From Streptomyces cylindrosporus (GTDB lineage Bacteria; Actinomycetota; Actinomycetes; Streptomycetales; Streptomycetaceae): a DNA stretch of 64,000 nt. Within the stretch, counting starts at the first letter, position 1. The number at the start of each line of letters is the position of its first letter. The position numbers and the translations under genes are program-made. Below the pieces are notes generated by a model, which was given only the letters and a program-made list of their open reading frames with translations, did not search any database and was not told the origin of the DNA. Of this stretch, positions 62,242 through 64,000 are shown piece after piece. The stretch lies in NCBI RefSeq assembly GCF_022698165.1, contig NZ_JALDAY010000013.1, positions 248,001 to 312,000 of the forward strand, written 5' to 3'.

Positions 62242-62311
62242 CGGAGACGCAATCTCCGTTTCGTGTTAGGGTGGCCGAGCACGTATCCGGAGATTGAATC
62301 TCCGGATACGT
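62242..62311. promoter_or_regulatory. Two TetR operators, one within a 31-bp perfect palindrome
   Basis: CGGAGA-N5-TCTCCG occurs at 62242-62258 and 62288-62304, centres 46 bp apart. The second lies in a perfect 31-bp palindrome with 15-bp arms (62281-62311, arms ACGTATCCGGAGATT). They stand between the divergent TetR (62130) and hydrolase (62343). Confidence 0.8.
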
Positions 62312-62342
62312 CGCCAGTTCGGCACCATCGAGAGAAGGCGCG

Positions 62343-63635
62343 ATGCAGGGACACGACGCAGTTGCAGGCGATGGCGAGGAAAAGGAGTGGCGACGGCCTC
62401 GACGGCCGGCGCGGATCACTGCCCTGGCGGCGATCACTCTGGTGGCCGGTCTCGGTCTGACCGGCTGCGGGACGGACGACTCTTCCGCGGGATCGTCCGC
62501 CGAGTCGGCATCGGCTTCGGCATGTCCAACGTCCATCCCGGGAGGCACCGCAGGAACAGCAGGAAGCGGCGCCTCGGCGGACACCCCCAGCGGCATGCCG
62601 TCCGGAGGCCCGGACGGTGCGGGCCTGAAGATCGTCGAGGCGAAGACGATCAAAAAGACCGACAACAGCACAAGCACGGTGATCGACCCCAACGGTCCGT
62701 CGATCACCTGTGATACATCGGCGGTGACGACGACAGACGACATCACCTACTCCTCGCGGACCACCCACGGCGCGAAGACCGACCTGAAGCTCGACATCCA
62801 GGTGCCCAGGTCCTCAGGCAGAAAGCCGCTGGTGGTCTTCATAACCGGCGGCGAATGGGTCATGGCGGAACGGACCGGCAACCTCGACCAGCGCACCTAT
62901 ATCGCCGACCAGGGCTACGCGGTCGCCAGTGTCCAGTACCGCACCACGACCAGCGGTGCCACCTACAAGGACGCCCTCGCCGACGTCAAGTCCGCCATCC
63001 GCTACCTGCGCGCCAACGCCGACACCTACGGGATCGACACGGACCACGTCTTCGTATGGGGCCAGTCGGCGGGCGGATATCTGGCGGCCATGACCGGTGT
63101 CACCAACGGCGACAAGGCGTACGACGTCGGCGACCACCTCGACCAGAGCAGTGAGGTCCAGGGTGTGGTGGACGAGTTCGGCCCCGCCAACCTGTCGAAG
63201 ATCGCCTCCGACTACGACCAGGCCGCCCAAGACAGCAACTACGCCGCCGGGAACTCGGCCGCGCAATGGGTGTACGGCCCCGGAACCAACAAGTCCGTCA
63301 AGGAGTACACCAGCGAGGTGGCCGCCGCCGACCCGGCCACCCACATCTCCTCCTCGACGCCACCCTTCCTTCTCCTGCACGGCAGCGCCGACCGGCTGGT
63401 CTCTCCCAGCCAGACGCTGAACCTGTTCACCGCCCTCAAGGACAAGGGCGTCGACGCCAAGCGTGTGGTGCTCACCGGCGCCGGCCACGGCGACCTGAGC
63501 ATCTCGGCTGGCTCCGGCGCCTCGCCGAGCACTTCCTCAGCTTCCGACGCCTCGTCCGACGGCGGCGCGAAGCCCTGGTCCACCAAGGAGACGATGGGCT
63601 ACATCACGGACTTCCTGGCAGGCCACATCGATTAG
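62343..63635 (+). CDS. Lipoprotein alpha/beta hydrolase (esterase/lipase-like)
   Basis: A 430-residue exported enzyme. Basic residues then ITALAAITLVAGLGLTGCG give a lipobox LTGC with Cys42. A low-complexity Ser/Ala/Gly linker (about 45-92) follows. The catalytic domain has FITGGEWVMAERTG, nucleophile VWGQSAGGYLAAM with Ser242, and a C-terminal LLLHGSADRLVSPSQT plus GAGHGDLSI for acid and histidine. It belongs to the BD-FAE/esterase-lipase type. ATG at 62343 has GAGAAGG upstream. Likely surface-anchored and TetR-controlled. Confidence 0.9.
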   Translation: MQGHDAVAGDGEEKEWRRPRRPARITALAAITLVAGLGLTGCGTDDSSAGSSAESASASACPTSIPGGTAGTAGSGASADTPSGMPSGGPDGAGLKIVEAKTIKKTDNSTSTVIDPNGPSITCDTSAVTTTDDITYSSRTTHGAKTDLKLDIQVPRSSGRKPLVVFITGGEWVMAERTGNLDQRTYIADQGYAVASVQYRTTTSGATYKDALADVKSAIRYLRANADTYGIDTDHVFVWGQSAGGYLAAMTGVTNGDKAYDVGDHLDQSSEVQGVVDEFGPANLSKIASDYDQAAQDSNYAAGNSAAQWVYGPGTNKSVKEYTSEVAAADPATHISSSTPPFLLLHGSADRLVSPSQTLNLFTALKDKGVDAKRVVLTGAGHGDLSISAGSGASPSTSSASDASSDGGAKPWSTKETMGYITDFLAGHID

Positions 63636-63857
63636 TGCCGATACCGTGAGTCTGTTGGCGGTGCTGGTGAGTTCACATCACGATGAGGGGCTGAACGGCG
63701 GGGGCGGGAACGGTGCGAGTCCAACTGGTTCAAGGACGGGGACCCGAGCCCCAGGGGGACCGGACTTCAGAATGGGATCGCGCCCTTGGCTTACCTGCTT
63801 TCTGCGGGGGGTTCCCAGGCGGGACGCCGAAGGTGCACATGCAGCCGCAGCCGAGCC

Positions 63858-64000
63858 TCACGGTGAGCGGAGCCGCTGTGCCAATTCGGCGGCCGTAGGA
63901 CGGCGGTCCGACGGCGCCGTCAGTACCTCGGCGAGCACCTGCTGGACGTCAGGCCATGAGTACGGGCGGCGCAGCGGGATCTGGCGGGTGCCGATGATCT
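63858..64000 (-). CDS. C-terminus of a probable serine/threonine protein kinase-like protein (partial)
   Basis: The minus-strand frame is open to the right edge and ends at 63858. Its 46 residues include RRPYSWPDVQQVLAEVLTAP and SDRRPTAAELAQRLRSP, the usual last helix of a protein-kinase domain (DRPTAAEL). The catalytic part is outside the window, so the call is tentative. Bases 63636-63857 hold no recognisable gene. Confidence 0.5.
   Translation of the reverse strand, partial: IIGTRQIPLRRPYSWPDVQQVLAEVLTAPSDRRPTAAELAQRLRSP

Noticed and set aside
1..64000. tRNA, rRNA, CRISPR arrays and replication origins
   Set aside because: No cloverleaf-like, rRNA-like or regularly spaced repeat sequence was noticed in reading the window; no formal scan was possible.

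Overview
The window is high-GC actinobacterial DNA, almost certainly from Streptomyces or a close relative. Evidence: strong G/C third-position bias, many GTG starts, ATGA/GTGA stop-start overlaps, Tat lipoprotein signals, a LAL-type LuxR regulator, and several TetR/MarR/GntR/LysR regulators next to hydrolases. It reads as accessory chromosome: intact catabolic operons separated by broken genes (SDRs, carboxylesterase, ECF sigma, murF, IS3 and integrase pieces). No rRNA, tRNA, CRISPR or PKS/NRPS gene was seen.

Region 1 (1-9.9 kb): an epimerase tail, a TetR with two palindromic operators facing a hydrolase-LLM oxidoreductase operon, two paralogous HSL-esterase/MarR modules, an intact IS982-type transposase, and an IS3 orfA fused by deletion to a broken murF.

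Region 2 (10.0-33.2 kb): the largest system. Eighteen genes in three minus-strand operons plus one divergent GntR/FCD regulator. P1: Rieske oxygenase, glutamine-synthetase-like ligase, PDR-type reductase, MBL hydrolase. P2: cyclase/formamidase, gamma-glutamyltransferase-like protein, copper amine oxidase. P3: lipoprotein binding protein, two permeases, esterase, two ATPases, amidohydrolase, cytidine-deaminase-like protein, creatininase-family amidohydrolase, aldehyde dehydrogenase, and a fused aminotransferase/flavin amine oxidase. Each promoter carries two GGATCC-centred boxes exactly 21 bp apart, with the better box always distal to the operon. I infer an inducible uptake and degradation pathway for an unknown amine or amide.

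Region 3 (33.2-41.8 kb): TetR remnant, LysR and MFS converging on a terminator, a methyltransferase flanked by two copies of a ~240 bp repeat, a small conserved-looking protein, an LLM oxidoreductase, and a carbohydrate-binding-module remnant.

Region 4 (41.8-50.3 kb): a Nit1C / MSMEG_0565-0572-type cluster (nitrogen-starvation proteins, flavoprotein, radical SAM, GNAT-AIR synthase fusion, nitrilase, glycosyltransferase). It carries an extra amidohydrolase and a tandem second nitrilase whose catalytic Glu and Cys are both Asp.

Region 5 (50.3-64 kb): pseudogene-rich, with a MEKHLA-domain gene, two membrane proteins, a tautomerase, a Tat-exported hydrolase, a LAL regulator, and a TetR divergent from a lipoprotein hydrolase across two matching operators. 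It ends in the C-terminus of a probable kinase.
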